A stretch of 11,938 nt of DNA from Deltaproteobacteria bacterium (lineage in GTDB: Bacteria; Desulfobacterota; Deferrimicrobia; Deferrimicrobiales; Deferrimicrobiaceae): assembly GCA_025357175.1 (NCBI GenBank), contig JANXPS010000060.1, forward strand, positions 1 to 11,938. The letters are read 5' to 3'. Below, piece by piece: positions 1-6,663 of the stretch (its first letter is position 1; every line of letters starts with the position of its first letter). The notes below the pieces were generated by a model. The model worked only from the letters and a program-made list of their open reading frames with translations, was not told the origin of the DNA and did no database searches. The position numbers and the translations under genes were made by a program.

Positions 1-41
1 CGTTCGAACTCTACCTGGTCGGGAGAGGGTTCAAGGGGTAA
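1..41 (+). CDS. 3' end of an unidentified gene (partial)
   Basis: The first 41 bases read in one frame as FELYLVGRGFKG followed by TAA at 39-41. Every codon but two ends in G or C, as in the real genes here, and the stop lies 14 bases before the convergent stop of the next gene. Those are the only grounds for calling it the tail of a plus-strand gene whose body lies left of the window. Twelve residues are too few to assign a family, and chance is possible. Confidence 0.4.
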   Translation, partial: FELYLVGRGFKG

Positions 42-55
42 TCGTCGACCGCTTC

Positions 56-1141
56 CTAGTCCCGGTGGGAGATGCGGTCCAGACGGGCGCCGTCGGGCCC
101 GTCCAGCAGGCGCCAGCCCAGCGCCGCGATCCGCTCCCGCAGCGCGTCGGCCCCCGCCCAGTCCTTGGCTCCGCGTGCCGCGCGCCGGGCCTCCGCCAAT
201 TCCAGCACTTCGCCGGGGATTTCCGGAGGGTTCGCTCCGGCATCGCCTTGTCCCGTGTCGGCCGTCGCCGCGACAGCCGCCTCCCACACGTCGACCGGCA
301 CATCCCCGCGCCCCGCATTTTTCACGAATGGCCCGAGGAGACCGAGGTCGAACGTCTGTCCCGCCACGTGCCGCGATTCGCTTCCGCCACGGATGACGGT
401 GACCGCCCCTTCCCCGACCACTTCGCAATGGCCCGTGGACACTTCCGCGACCAGCATCGTGCTTTCATCGACGCCCACGACCGTCCGGTCCGGCGGAAGC
501 ATGGCGTTCAGCTCGCCGAAACGCTGCCGGCCCATGTAGCAGCGGCTGGTGTCCAGTTCCGCGCCGCCGTCCCGGTTGTTCCAGTGGGGCATGAAGACCA
601 GCGAGAGCCCGTAAGCCCCGAACAAGTCGAGTCCCGGCAGCCAATGCGGCGGTTCCCCCACCTTGTAGATTTCATAGACCGGCAGGGATAACGCCCCGGC
701 CGCGATCATGGCCGCGCTGGCGAGGACGACCGTCGCGCCCAGGCGGTGACGCGCCAGCACGGCGTTCCAGGCGAGGCTCCCCCGAAGCTGGCGGGCGGCG
801 TAGGTCGGACTGCCCGGACCGAGGAAGATCATGTCGGCACGCAGGATGGGATCAATTAGGGCCGGGTCGTCGGGGCTGAACGGCGTGCCGCGCCGGCGGG
901 CGGGAACGACTTCGACGACCGGGTGGAAATTGCCGAGCCGTTGACGGAGGAATCCGGCGATCCGCCCGGCGACCTGCTCCGAGTTTGGTTCAAAGCCCGC
1001 AGGCGTCTCGAGCACGGCGATCCGCGGAGGCTGCGGCGAGTCGATCCGCGCGGCCAGTTTCTCGAAAACGCATCCGCCGATCCGGGAAGTCTCCCCGGAG
1101 CCGATCAGCACGACCAGGCCGATATCCCGGAATCCAGACAT
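56..1141 (-). CDS. Peptidase S51/class I amidotransferase-like domain fused to a cysteinyl-tRNA synthetase C-terminal-like tail
   Basis: The product has 361 residues. Residues 8-275 look like the peptidase S51 (cyanophycinase/dipeptidase E) branch of the class I glutamine-amidotransferase fold: a GSGE turn near 14-17, FLGPGSPTYA at 106-115, a putative nucleophile Ser142 in LASAAMIAAG, MPHWNN at 184-189 and a GVDEST strand at 223-228 resembling the GxDE segment of cyanophycinases. After a Gly/Ala-rich linker (about 290-306), residues 307-354 strongly resemble the C-terminal helical end of CysRS: two helices with the KDWAGADALRERIAALG pattern, then a strand ending in DGPDGARL. There is no HIGH or KMSKS motif and no synthetase catalytic domain, so it cannot charge tRNA, although homologues may carry that name in databases. 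The substrate is unknown: peptide, amide or tRNA-linked. ATG at 1141 is preferred over GTG at 1147 because a TATAAT box ends 8 nt upstream of it. No Shine-Dalgarno sequence is visible. No signal peptide, so cytoplasmic. Confidence 0.82.
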   Translation of the reverse strand: MSGFRDIGLVVLIGSGETSRIGGCVFEKLAARIDSPQPPRIAVLETPAGFEPNSEQVAGRIAGFLRQRLGNFHPVVEVVPARRRGTPFSPDDPALIDPILRADMIFLGPGSPTYAARQLRGSLAWNAVLARHRLGATVVLASAAMIAAGALSLPVYEIYKVGEPPHWLPGLDLFGAYGLSLVFMPHWNNRDGGAELDTSRCYMGRQRFGELNAMLPPDRTVVGVDESTMLVAEVSTGHCEVVGEGAVTVIRGGSESRHVAGQTFDLGLLGPFVKNAGRGDVPVDVWEAAVAATADTGQGDAGANPPEIPGEVLELAEARRAARGAKDWAGADALRERIAALGWRLLDGPDGARLDRISHRD

Positions 1142-1148
1142 GGTCACG

Positions 1149-1176
1149 ATTATACCCGTCGCCGTGCCCGTTGCAA
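1149..1176 (-). promoter_or_regulatory. Predicted promoter of the S51/CysRS-tail gene
   Basis: Read on the minus strand, TTGCAA (1176-1171), a 16-nt spacer and a perfect TATAAT (1154-1149) lie directly before the gene. Transcription would begin about 1141-1143, at or within two bases of the ATG at 1141-1139, so the mRNA would be leaderless or nearly so. This agrees with the absence of a Shine-Dalgarno sequence. The -10 is perfect and the -35 matches four of six positions. Confidence 0.55.
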
Positions 1177-1199
1177 AAGTGAAGCGGCGCGGCTATTTT
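1171..1199 (+). promoter_or_regulatory. Predicted divergent promoter sharing the same -35
   Basis: The same TTGCAA (1171-1176) is its own reverse complement. On the plus strand it is followed by a 17-nt spacer and TATTTT (1194-1199). The predicted start of transcription is about 1206, which is the GTG proposed as start codon of the rightward gene. The -10 matches four of six consensus positions, so this side is weaker than the leftward promoter. Both promoters could not be occupied at once. Confidence 0.42.
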
Positions 1200-1205
1200 A
1201 ATGCC

Positions 1206-1923
1206 GTGGACCTGCACTCTTTCGCAAAGAAAACGTTTTTGGCCGCCCTGCTCGCAACATGCCTGCTGGCCCGGGCCGTCCCCGGCCTGCCCGAGGACGT
1301 GGACCACGTGGCCTGGGGGCACATCGAGCGGACGATCGGCGACGGACAGCGGATACTCGTCGTCCCCGACAAGGGGAGGTTCATCGAGGGGGCCGAAGTC
1401 AGCCTGTATGAAAAAAGCCGGCTCGTCTGTTCGGGCGTCGTCCAGAGCGCCTACAAGGACAGCGCCTACGTCGGCCTCGAGGAGGCGTGCCGCGAGGCGA
1501 AATTCGTCCCCGGGGAGCTGTTGGTCACCATGGGAACCACCTACCACGAAATCAGCCGGAATTTTACCGAATGGGAGGCTGCCGGGGTCACGAGCGAGAT
1601 GAAGCGGAAGGTCGCGGGGGTCCCGGGCAGGGTGAAGGCCGTATCCGTCCGGATGGACGGGAAACAGGGACTGTCCGTGTCGTTCGCCCTGCTCGATTCC
1701 GCGGATCGACTCACGGCCTCCGACGGAACGGCCGAAATCACGGTCGTTTCGCTGGGCGATTCCGGCGGGGAAAGCCGGGAGGAAGTCCTCGTCCGCCACG
1801 ATACACTTCTACGACTTTTCGATCCCTCCCCCCCGCACACCGGGCGCCCGGGGAAAGGTCACCCTGGGATTCAGGAACACCGACGGCATTCTGGCCTGCG
1901 GGGAAGTCCCTTTCTCGTTCTGA
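1206..1923 (+). pseudogene. Exported protein of unknown function, frameshifted near the 3' end
   Basis: I do not recognise the family. From GTG at 1206 the frame gives a basic N-terminus, a hydrophobic stretch (FLAALLATCLLARA) and a signal peptidase I-type ARA site after residue 24, so the product should be periplasmic. The body is mostly beta-strand-like, with an SH3-like stretch (RILVVPDKGRFIEGAEVSLY) and later an immunoglobulin-like stretch. Around 1797-1834 the sensible reading moves forward one base: the starting frame continues as low-complexity Arg/Pro/Ser to 2093 across the next gene, whereas the shifted frame gives GKVTLGFRNTDGILACGE, ends in a strand and stops with TGA at 1921-1923. 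A run of seven C (1828-1834) is one candidate site. The GC-rich third positions of ATACACTTCTACGACTTT in the shifted frame favour a point near 1800. It may be a true mutation or a sequencing error. The start could also be GTG at 1179. Intact length would be about 239 residues. Confidence 0.6.
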
Positions 1924-1977
1924 CCGCTGAACCTTCCGGACTCTCGCCGCATCCAAACCGCAGACGCCGAAGCACCC

Positions 1978-1984
1978 AAGGAGG
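1978..1984 (+). promoter_or_regulatory. Strong Shine-Dalgarno of the selenoprotein gene
   Basis: AAGGAGG lies 6 nt before ATG at 1991, close to an ideal match to the 16S rRNA 3' end. It fixes the start of the rhodanese-like gene and argues that the gene is translated. The preceding 54 bases (1924-1977) hold no recognisable promoter or terminator, so the gene may depend on transcription from upstream. Confidence 0.8.
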
Positions 1985-1990
1985 CAGGCC

Positions 1991-2341
1991 ATGGCCGAGA
2001 TACCGCGGATTCATCCATCGGACGCCCGGGTCAAGGTGCAGCGGGGCGAAGCGCTCCTCGTCTGCGCCTACGAAGACCCCGAATCGTTCCTGAACCTGAG
2101 GCTGGAGGGAGCGATCCCCCTTCACGAGTTCCGTGCCCTGACCCCGACGTTGTACAAGGGGCAGGAGATCGTCTTCTACTGCGCCTGACCCACCGAAGCC
2201 ACCTCCGCCGGTCTGGCGGGGCGATACATCGCCGAAGGGTTCCGGAATGCGAAGGCACTGCTGGGAGGCGTGGAAGCATGGAAGGCGATCGGATTCCCGC
2301 TGATCCCGAGGGATACGCCACAACGAGGCGCTACCGGCTGA
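1991..2341 (+). CDS. Rhodanese-like selenoprotein, in-frame TGA read as selenocysteine (Sec66)
   Basis: A conventional reading stops at TGA 2186-2188 after 65 residues, in the middle of the rhodanese fold. Reading through gives one continuous 116-residue rhodanese domain ending at TGA 2339-2341: an N-terminal IHPSDA strand-helix start, LLVCAYEDPESF, then the active-site loop IVFYCA-U-PTEATSAG, and the usual rhodanese finish ALLGGVEAWKAIGFPL. Single-domain rhodaneses with a YCACP(x)EAT loop are known, and here TGA falls exactly on the second cysteine, giving Cys64-x-Sec66. A GGTCT-loop hairpin follows at SECIS distance. There is no second shift or other stop, and codon use stays normal after the TGA. 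The likely role is cytoplasmic sulfur or selenium transfer, or thiol redox chemistry; the substrate is unknown. The stop overlaps the ribosome binding site of the glucoamylase gene, so the two are probably coupled. The alternative, a pseudogene made by one TGC-to-TGA change, fits the downstream hairpin poorly. Confidence 0.85.
2203..2221 (+). promoter_or_regulatory. Putative bacterial SECIS element
   Basis: Directly downstream of the TGA, CTCCGCC (2203-2209 read as CTCCGCC) pairs with GGCGGGG (2215-2221): seven base pairs, one of them a G-U. They close a five-base loop GGTCT (2210-2214). In the RNA the loop is GGUCU, the apical sequence recognised by SelB in Escherichia coli fdhF. The loop begins 21 nt after the TGA, a normal spacing for bacterial SECIS elements, which lie inside the coding sequence. 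The same bases encode the TSAGLAG helix residues of the rhodanese. Confidence 0.8.
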
Positions 2342-2345
2342 GGAG

Positions 2346-2369
2346 ACGGCCATGAACGGCCGCGGCCGT
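2346..2369 (+). promoter_or_regulatory. Inverted repeat enclosing the glucoamylase start codon
   Basis: ACGGCC (2346-2351) can pair with GGCCGT (2364-2369), leaving the ATG in a 12-nt loop directly after the Shine-Dalgarno. Such a hairpin could make initiation depend on ribosomes arriving from the upstream selenoprotein gene. GC-rich coding sequence makes such pairings by chance, so this is tentative. Confidence 0.25.
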
Positions 2370-4742
2370 GAGGCGTTCGGCCATCCGGGCATCCCCCCCA
2401 GGTGGACGCAGGGGGCCAAGGACGGCGTCGGAACCTCCTACTCGAGCGCCAGCCGGGTCTGGTTCACGCTCTGGAACGGCGCGATCACCGAAATCTACCA
2501 TCCAACCGTCGACCGGCCGCAGATTCGCGATTTCCAGCTCTTGGCGACCGACGGGGAAACGTTCTTCCACGAGGAAAAACGGCACATGCGCTCGAAGACC
2601 GAGCGGCTCTCGCGTCACGTGCTCGGCTACCGGGTGACCAACGAAGACCCGGAAGGCCGCTACACGATCCTCAAGGAAATCATCTGCGATCCCCACCTGC
2701 CGGTCGTGCTCCAGCGGATATTCCTGCTGGGCGACGACGATTTCCTGTCCCGCCTCAAGCTCTTCGCCCTCTGCGCACCCCACCTGGGGGGAGGCGGCTG
2801 GGGCAACAACGGCTACGTCCTCGAGGCCGCCGGCCGAAAGATTCTCGCTGCGGAAAAAGACGGAAACTGGCTCGCGATCGCCGCGGGCGTCCCCTTCTCC
2901 CGCCTTTCGGCCGGTTATGTCGGCACGAGCGACGGCTGGACGGACCTGGCCGAGAACTACCGGATGGACTGGCAGTTCGACCGGGCCCTCGACGGAAACG
3001 TGGCGCTGACGGGCGAACTTGCGCTCGACGGCTGCCGGGCGTTCACGCTTGCGATCGCCTTCGGACGCGGGCTTCACGACGCCGCAACCGCGCTGTTTGA
3101 ATCGCTTGCGGTGCCGTTCGACACCCACCTCGAGCGGTTCACCGAACAGTGGAGCCGCGCGGGCCGCAGGATTCTCCCGCTCGAGGATGCGCACTGCGAG
3201 GAGTGCGACCTCTACCACGGCAGCTACAGCCTGCTGCTCGGGCACGAGGACAAGACCTACCCCGGCGCCTTCATCGCCTCCCTGTCCATTCCATGGGGCG
3301 AGGCCAAGGACGACCGGGACCAGGGCGGCTACCACCTGGTCTGGACGCGCGACCTGGTCAACACCGCCCTCGGGCTGCTCGCCGCGGGCAACCGGGAGTC
3401 GCCGCTTCGCGCGCTCGTCTACCTGGCCGTCAGCCAGCATGCGGACGGAGGCTTCCCGCAGAATTTCTGGATCGACGGAGAGCCTTACTGGCGGGGCGTC
3501 CAGCTCGACGAGGTGGCGTTCCCGATCCTGCTCGCCCGGCACCTCTCCCGCGAGGGGGGCACCGGCGACTTCGACCCGTGGCCGATGGTGCGCAAGGCGG
3601 CCGCATACCTGATTCTCCACGGTCCCGCCACCCAGCAGGAACGATGGGAGGAGGCCGGCGGCTATTCCCCCTCGACGCTCGCGTCCAACATCGCGGCGCT
3701 CGTCTGCGCGGCCTGCTTCGCGCGGGAGCGGGAAGACGAGCCGACCGCCCGTTTCATCGAGGCGTACGCCGATTTCCTCGACAGCCACGTCGAGGCATGG
3801 ACCGTCACCGGCGCGGGCACGCTGCTCCCCGGAATCAGCCGGCACTACATCCGGATCCTGCCGGTGGATGTCTCGGACCACTCGCCCGTCGAGGATCCGG
3901 ACGCCGGCATCCTCGTGCTGAACAACCAGACGCCCGGCAACCCCTGGAAATTTCCGGCGCGGGAAATCGTCGACGCGGGATTTCTCGAACTGGTCCGGTA
4001 CGGTGTCCGCCGCGCGGACGACCCCCTGATCATTGACTCGCTGCGGGTGGTTGACGCCCTCCTGAAGGTCGAGACCGGCTGCGGACCGGCCTGGCGCCGG
4101 TACAACCACGACGGGTACGGGCAGCGCGACGACGGCGGACCGTTCGTCGGCTGGGGCAGGGGTCGCGCCTGGCCGCTGCTGACGGGGGAGCGGGGGCATT
4201 ACGCCCTTGCGGCGGGCGAAGACCCGCTGCCGTATCTCCGGGCGATGGAGGCGTTCGCCATTCCGACCGGGCTCCTGCCGGAGCAGGTCTGGGACGAGCC
4301 GGACCGGACCGACCTTCACATGCGTCTCGGGCGACCGACCGGCTCTGCGCGCCCGCTCATGTGGGCGCACGCCGAATACATCAAGCTGCTCCGTTCCCGC
4401 CGCGACGGCCGCGTCTTCGACTGCATCCCCGAAGTCGCAGCCCGCTACGGCGGCGACCGGAAAGCGTGCGGCGCGCTCGAAATCTGGAAGCACAACCGGC
4501 GCCCCCGCACCGTCAAGGCGGGCGTCCCGCTCCGGGTCCAGGCGGCCGAGCCGTTTTCCCTGCACGTGTCCCGGGACGGGTGGCTCACAGCCTTCGACGC
4601 CGAATCCGTCCCGACCGCGCTGGGAATCGACTACTTCGACATCCCGACGCGCGCCGGGGAAAGCGGCGACATCCGTTTCACTTTTCGATGGAAAAATCGG
4701 AATTCATGGGAGGGAACGGACTACGCGGTGGCGGTCGGGTAG
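2352..4742 (+). CDS. GH15-family glucoamylase (glucan 1,4-alpha-glucosidase), cytoplasmic
   Basis: The 796-residue product fits a full-length bacterial glucoamylase of the glucodextranase-like type: an N-terminal beta-sandwich domain (about 20-275) followed by an (alpha/alpha)6 barrel (about 285-685) and a short C-terminal beta region. Family landmarks are present: the WTRD substrate-binding loop at 331-334, QLDE at 384-387, the general-acid region RWEEAGGYSPST at 431-442 (Glu433 or Glu434), GRGRAWPLLTGERGHY at 602-617, and the general-base loop LPEQVWDE at 642-649 (Glu644). It should release glucose from non-reducing ends of alpha-glucans such as maltooligosaccharides or glycogen fragments; a dextran- or trehalose-acting specificity cannot be excluded. 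No signal peptide, so intracellular glycogen or maltodextrin turnover is likely. Start ATG 2352 has GAGGAG at 2340-2345, overlapping the stop of the selenoprotein gene 10 nt upstream. No glycogen genes are adjacent. Confidence 0.92.
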   Translation: MNGRGREAFGHPGIPPRWTQGAKDGVGTSYSSASRVWFTLWNGAITEIYHPTVDRPQIRDFQLLATDGETFFHEEKRHMRSKTERLSRHVLGYRVTNEDPEGRYTILKEIICDPHLPVVLQRIFLLGDDDFLSRLKLFALCAPHLGGGGWGNNGYVLEAAGRKILAAEKDGNWLAIAAGVPFSRLSAGYVGTSDGWTDLAENYRMDWQFDRALDGNVALTGELALDGCRAFTLAIAFGRGLHDAATALFESLAVPFDTHLERFTEQWSRAGRRILPLEDAHCEECDLYHGSYSLLLGHEDKTYPGAFIASLSIPWGEAKDDRDQGGYHLVWTRDLVNTALGLLAAGNRESPLRALVYLAVSQHADGGFPQNFWIDGEPYWRGVQLDEVAFPILLARHLSREGGTGDFDPWPMVRKAAAYLILHGPATQQERWEEAGGYSPSTLASNIAALVCAACFAREREDEPTARFIEAYADFLDSHVEAWTVTGAGTLLPGISRHYIRILPVDVSDHSPVEDPDAGILVLNNQTPGNPWKFPAREIVDAGFLELVRYGVRRADDPLIIDSLRVVDALLKVETGCGPAWRRYNHDGYGQRDDGGPFVGWGRGRAWPLLTGERGHYALAAGEDPLPYLRAMEAFAIPTGLLPEQVWDEPDRTDLHMRLGRPTGSARPLMWAHAEYIKLLRSRRDGRVFDCIPEVAARYGGDRKACGALEIWKHNRRPRTVKAGVPLRVQAAEPFSLHVSRDGWLTAFDAESVPTALGIDYFDIPTRAGESGDIRFTFRWKNRNSWEGTDYAVAVG

Positions 4743-4745
4743 GCG

Positions 4746-4753
4746 TATATTAT
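4746..4753 (+). promoter_or_regulatory. Possible -10 region before the FMN-binding protein gene
   Basis: The 59-nt gap after the glucoamylase stop contains a short AT-rich stretch, unusual for this DNA, with overlapping TATATT (4746-4751) and TATTAT (4748-4753) boxes. No convincing -35 lies 16-18 nt upstream. An own promoter with a leader of about 40 nt is plausible but weakly supported. Confidence 0.3.
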
Positions 4754-4801
4754 TCCTTTACCCAAACTGTCCCGGGCCGGACCCAATCGAAAGGATTCCC
4801 C

Positions 4802-5266
4802 ATGAGACGCGCCGAACGCGAAATCACCGACAAGACCGATATCGAGAAAGTGCTGCGGGAGGCGCCGGTCTGCCGGTTGGCCATGGTCGACGAAAAGGGG
4901 GAGCCCTACGTGGTCCCGCTGAACTTCGGCTACAACGGCGGAACGCTCTATTTCCACGGAGCGAACGCGGGCCGGAAAATCGACATCCTGCGTCGCGGGG
5001 GCCGGGTCTGCTTCGAAGTCTCGATCAACCGCGGCGTATTCCAGGCCGAAACGCCGTGCGACTGGGACTGGCGCTATCGCAGCGTCATCGGCTACGGCGC
5101 CCCCCGCTTCATCGAGAACCAGGGCGAGAAGCAGGCCGCCCTCGCGCTGATCATGGCGCACTATTCCGAGGCGCGTTTCGACTTTCCCATCGCCTCGCTC
5201 GTCACCACCGCCGTCTACGCCGTCAAGATCGAATCGATGACCGGCAAGGAATACCGCCCGGTGTAG
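4802..5266 (+). CDS. Pyridoxamine 5'-phosphate oxidase-family (NimA-like) FMN-binding protein
   Basis: The product has 154 residues, the usual length for this group of small split-barrel flavoproteins. The N-terminus MRRAEREITDKTDIEKVL, then CRLAMVDEKGEPYVVPLNF and GTLYFHGANAGRKIDIL, match the Pyridox_ox_2/NimA-like pattern, including the basic residues that usually contact FMN phosphate. Members are dimeric flavin- or haem-binding oxidoreductases; some are linked to 5-nitroimidazole reduction, but most have no known substrate and no such activity should be assumed here. Start ATG 4802 is chosen because AAGGA (4791-4795) lies 6 nt upstream; the frame stays open further upstream, but only inside the glucoamylase gene. 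It converges on radA across 26 nt. No signal peptide or membrane segment is seen. Confidence 0.88.
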   Translation: MRRAEREITDKTDIEKVLREAPVCRLAMVDEKGEPYVVPLNFGYNGGTLYFHGANAGRKIDILRRGGRVCFEVSINRGVFQAETPCDWDWRYRSVIGYGAPRFIENQGEKQAALALIMAHYSEARFDFPIASLVTTAVYAVKIESMTGKEYRPV

Positions 5267-5292
5267 CGCCGACCCGCCCCGGCGGCCGGCCG

Positions 5293-6663
5293 TCACTTCT
5301 TGAAGGCCTGCGCGATCGCCTCCCGGATGTCGTGGACCGGGGCAAGCTGCAGGGGGAATTTCGTCCCGAGCCGCTCGGCGTTGCTCGCCGGAAGGATGAC
5401 GCGCGTGAATCCCATCTTCGTGACCTCGTTCAGCCGGCTTTCGGCCTGCGGCACGGCCCGCACCTCGCCCCCCAGCCCCACTTCCCCGAAGATCGCGGTG
5501 CCCGCCGGGATCACCTGGTCGCGAAACGACGCCGCGACCGCGCACAGGAGCGCGAGGTCCGCCGCCGGCTCGTCGATCCGGATGCCGCCCGCGACGTTGA
5601 CGAACACGTCCTGGTTGTAGAGCGACAGCCCCGCCTTCTTTTCGAGGATCGCGCACAGGAGGATCACCCGGTTGGTGTCGGCGCCGAGCACCGTGCGGCG
5701 CGGCATCGCGAGGTAGCTCTGGCTGGCCAGCGCCTGGACCTCGACCAGCAGCGGCCTCGTCCCCTCGATGGCCGGGAAGACCGTCGTGCCCGACGTGTCG
5801 CCGTTTCGCTCGGACAAAAACATCCCCGACGGGTCGGCGACCTCGGAAAGTCCGGTCGTCCGCATCTCGAACACGCCGATCTCGTTCGTCGATCCGAACC
5901 GGTTCTTCACCGCCTTGAGGATCCGGTACGGGTGCCCCTTCTCCCCTTCGAAATAGAGGACCGTGTCGACGAGATGCTCGAGCACCCGCGGCCCGGCGAT
6001 CGCGCCCTCTTTCGTCACGTGGCCGACGAGGAAGACCGAGATGCCCGCCTTCTTTCCGAAGAACACGAGCCGTCCCGCGCACTCGCGCACCTGCCCGACC
6101 GACCCCGGCGCCCCCGGCATGTCGCCGGTGAAGACGGTCTGGATCGAATCGATGATCAGCGCCGACGGGGAGAGATCGCCCGCCGCCGCCATGATCTGCT
6201 CGAGGGAGGTTTCGGCCATCAGGTAGATCGAACCGCCGTCCACGCCCATCCGGGCCGCGCGCATCTTGATCTGCGCCTCGGACTCCTCGCCGGACGCATA
6301 AAGGATCGGCCTGCCCGCCGCAGCCAACCCCTTGGCCACCTGGAGCAGCAGCGTGGACTTGCCGATGCCGGGGTCTCCGCCGATCAGCGTGGCGGAGGCG
6401 GGCACGACGCCGCCGCCCATCACGCGGTCGAATTCGGCGATGCCGCTATTCGTCCGGTCGGAGGCGCGCTCGGACACCTCTGACAGCTTGACGGGCTTCG
6501 ACGCCGGAAAGTCGTGCATCGTCCGCCCGGTGTACTTCGGCGCGGCCGCTGCCGCTTCCTCGACCATGGTGCTCCACTGCCCGCAGCCCGGACACTGCCC
6601 GACCCACTTGGGCGAGACGGTGCCGCACTGCGTGCAGGCGTACTCTACCTTCGGTTTCGCCAC
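5293..6663 (-). CDS. radA: DNA repair protein RadA (Sms)
   Basis: The 456-residue product is full length for bacterial RadA. It has the N-terminal C4 zinc finger (Cys10, Cys13, Cys24, Cys27), a RecA-like ATPase core with Walker A GGDPGIGKST at 95-104, a Walker B-type strand ALIIDSIQT at 168-176, the RadA-specific KNRFG motif at 253-257, and a C-terminal Lon-protease-like domain from about 285. RadA is a hexameric ATP-driven motor that extends D-loops and processes branched recombination intermediates. The start is GTG 6663-6661, with GGAGGAA at 6672-6666 four bases upstream of it (from the GGAGG core) and the family's MAKxKxxYxCxxCG beginning directly after. It overlaps the end of larC by 19 nt, so it is translated as the last visible gene of the operon. 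The downstream gap holds only a weak GC hairpin and no T-run. Confidence 0.97.
   Translation of the reverse strand: MAKPKVEYACTQCGTVSPKWVGQCPGCGQWSTMVEEAAAAAPKYTGRTMHDFPASKPVKLSEVSERASDRTNSGIAEFDRVMGGGVVPASATLIGGDPGIGKSTLLLQVAKGLAAAGRPILYASGEESEAQIKMRAARMGVDGGSIYLMAETSLEQIMAAAGDLSPSALIIDSIQTVFTGDMPGAPGSVGQVRECAGRLVFFGKKAGISVFLVGHVTKEGAIAGPRVLEHLVDTVLYFEGEKGHPYRILKAVKNRFGSTNEIGVFEMRTTGLSEVADPSGMFLSERNGDTSGTTVFPAIEGTRPLLVEVQALASQSYLAMPRRTVLGADTNRVILLCAILEKKAGLSLYNQDVFVNVAGGIRIDEPAADLALLCAVAASFRDQVIPAGTAIFGEVGLGGEVRAVPQAESRLNEVTKMGFTRVILPASNAERLGTKFPLQLAPVHDIREAIAQAFKK

Noticed and set aside
1239..1270. Lipobox in the exported protein (LLATC)
   Set aside because: Thr sits where lipoproteins have Gly, Ala or Ser before the Cys, and a good signal peptidase I site (ARA) follows five residues later.
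2186..2341. Rhodanese gene as a plain pseudogene with a nonsense mutation
   Set aside because: The frame is otherwise intact on both sides, the stop falls precisely on a Cys position, and a GGUCU-loop hairpin lies at SECIS distance. Together these fit selenocysteine better, though genome-wide sel genes must confirm it.
2331..4565. 744-codon open frame antisense to the glucoamylase gene
   Set aside because: It is Arg/Val/Pro/Asp-rich with no recognisable domain and mirrors a well-supported GH15 gene. Long antisense frames are expected in GC-rich DNA.
5267..5292. Bidirectional terminator between the FMN-binding protein gene and radA
   Set aside because: GCCG-A-CC can pair with GG-CGGC around a six-base loop (5268-5286), but there is no T-run on either strand and such pairings are common here.
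4721..6082. 453-codon minus-strand frame across the FMN-binding protein gene and radA
   Set aside because: No family motifs; it overlaps radA in a different frame and covers the convergent junction.
4207..6483. 758-codon plus-strand open frame running from inside the glucoamylase gene into radA
   Set aside because: It crosses three well-supported genes in other frames and is low-complexity Arg/Ser/Pro, then His/Arg/Asp-rich sequence. It is a shadow frame.
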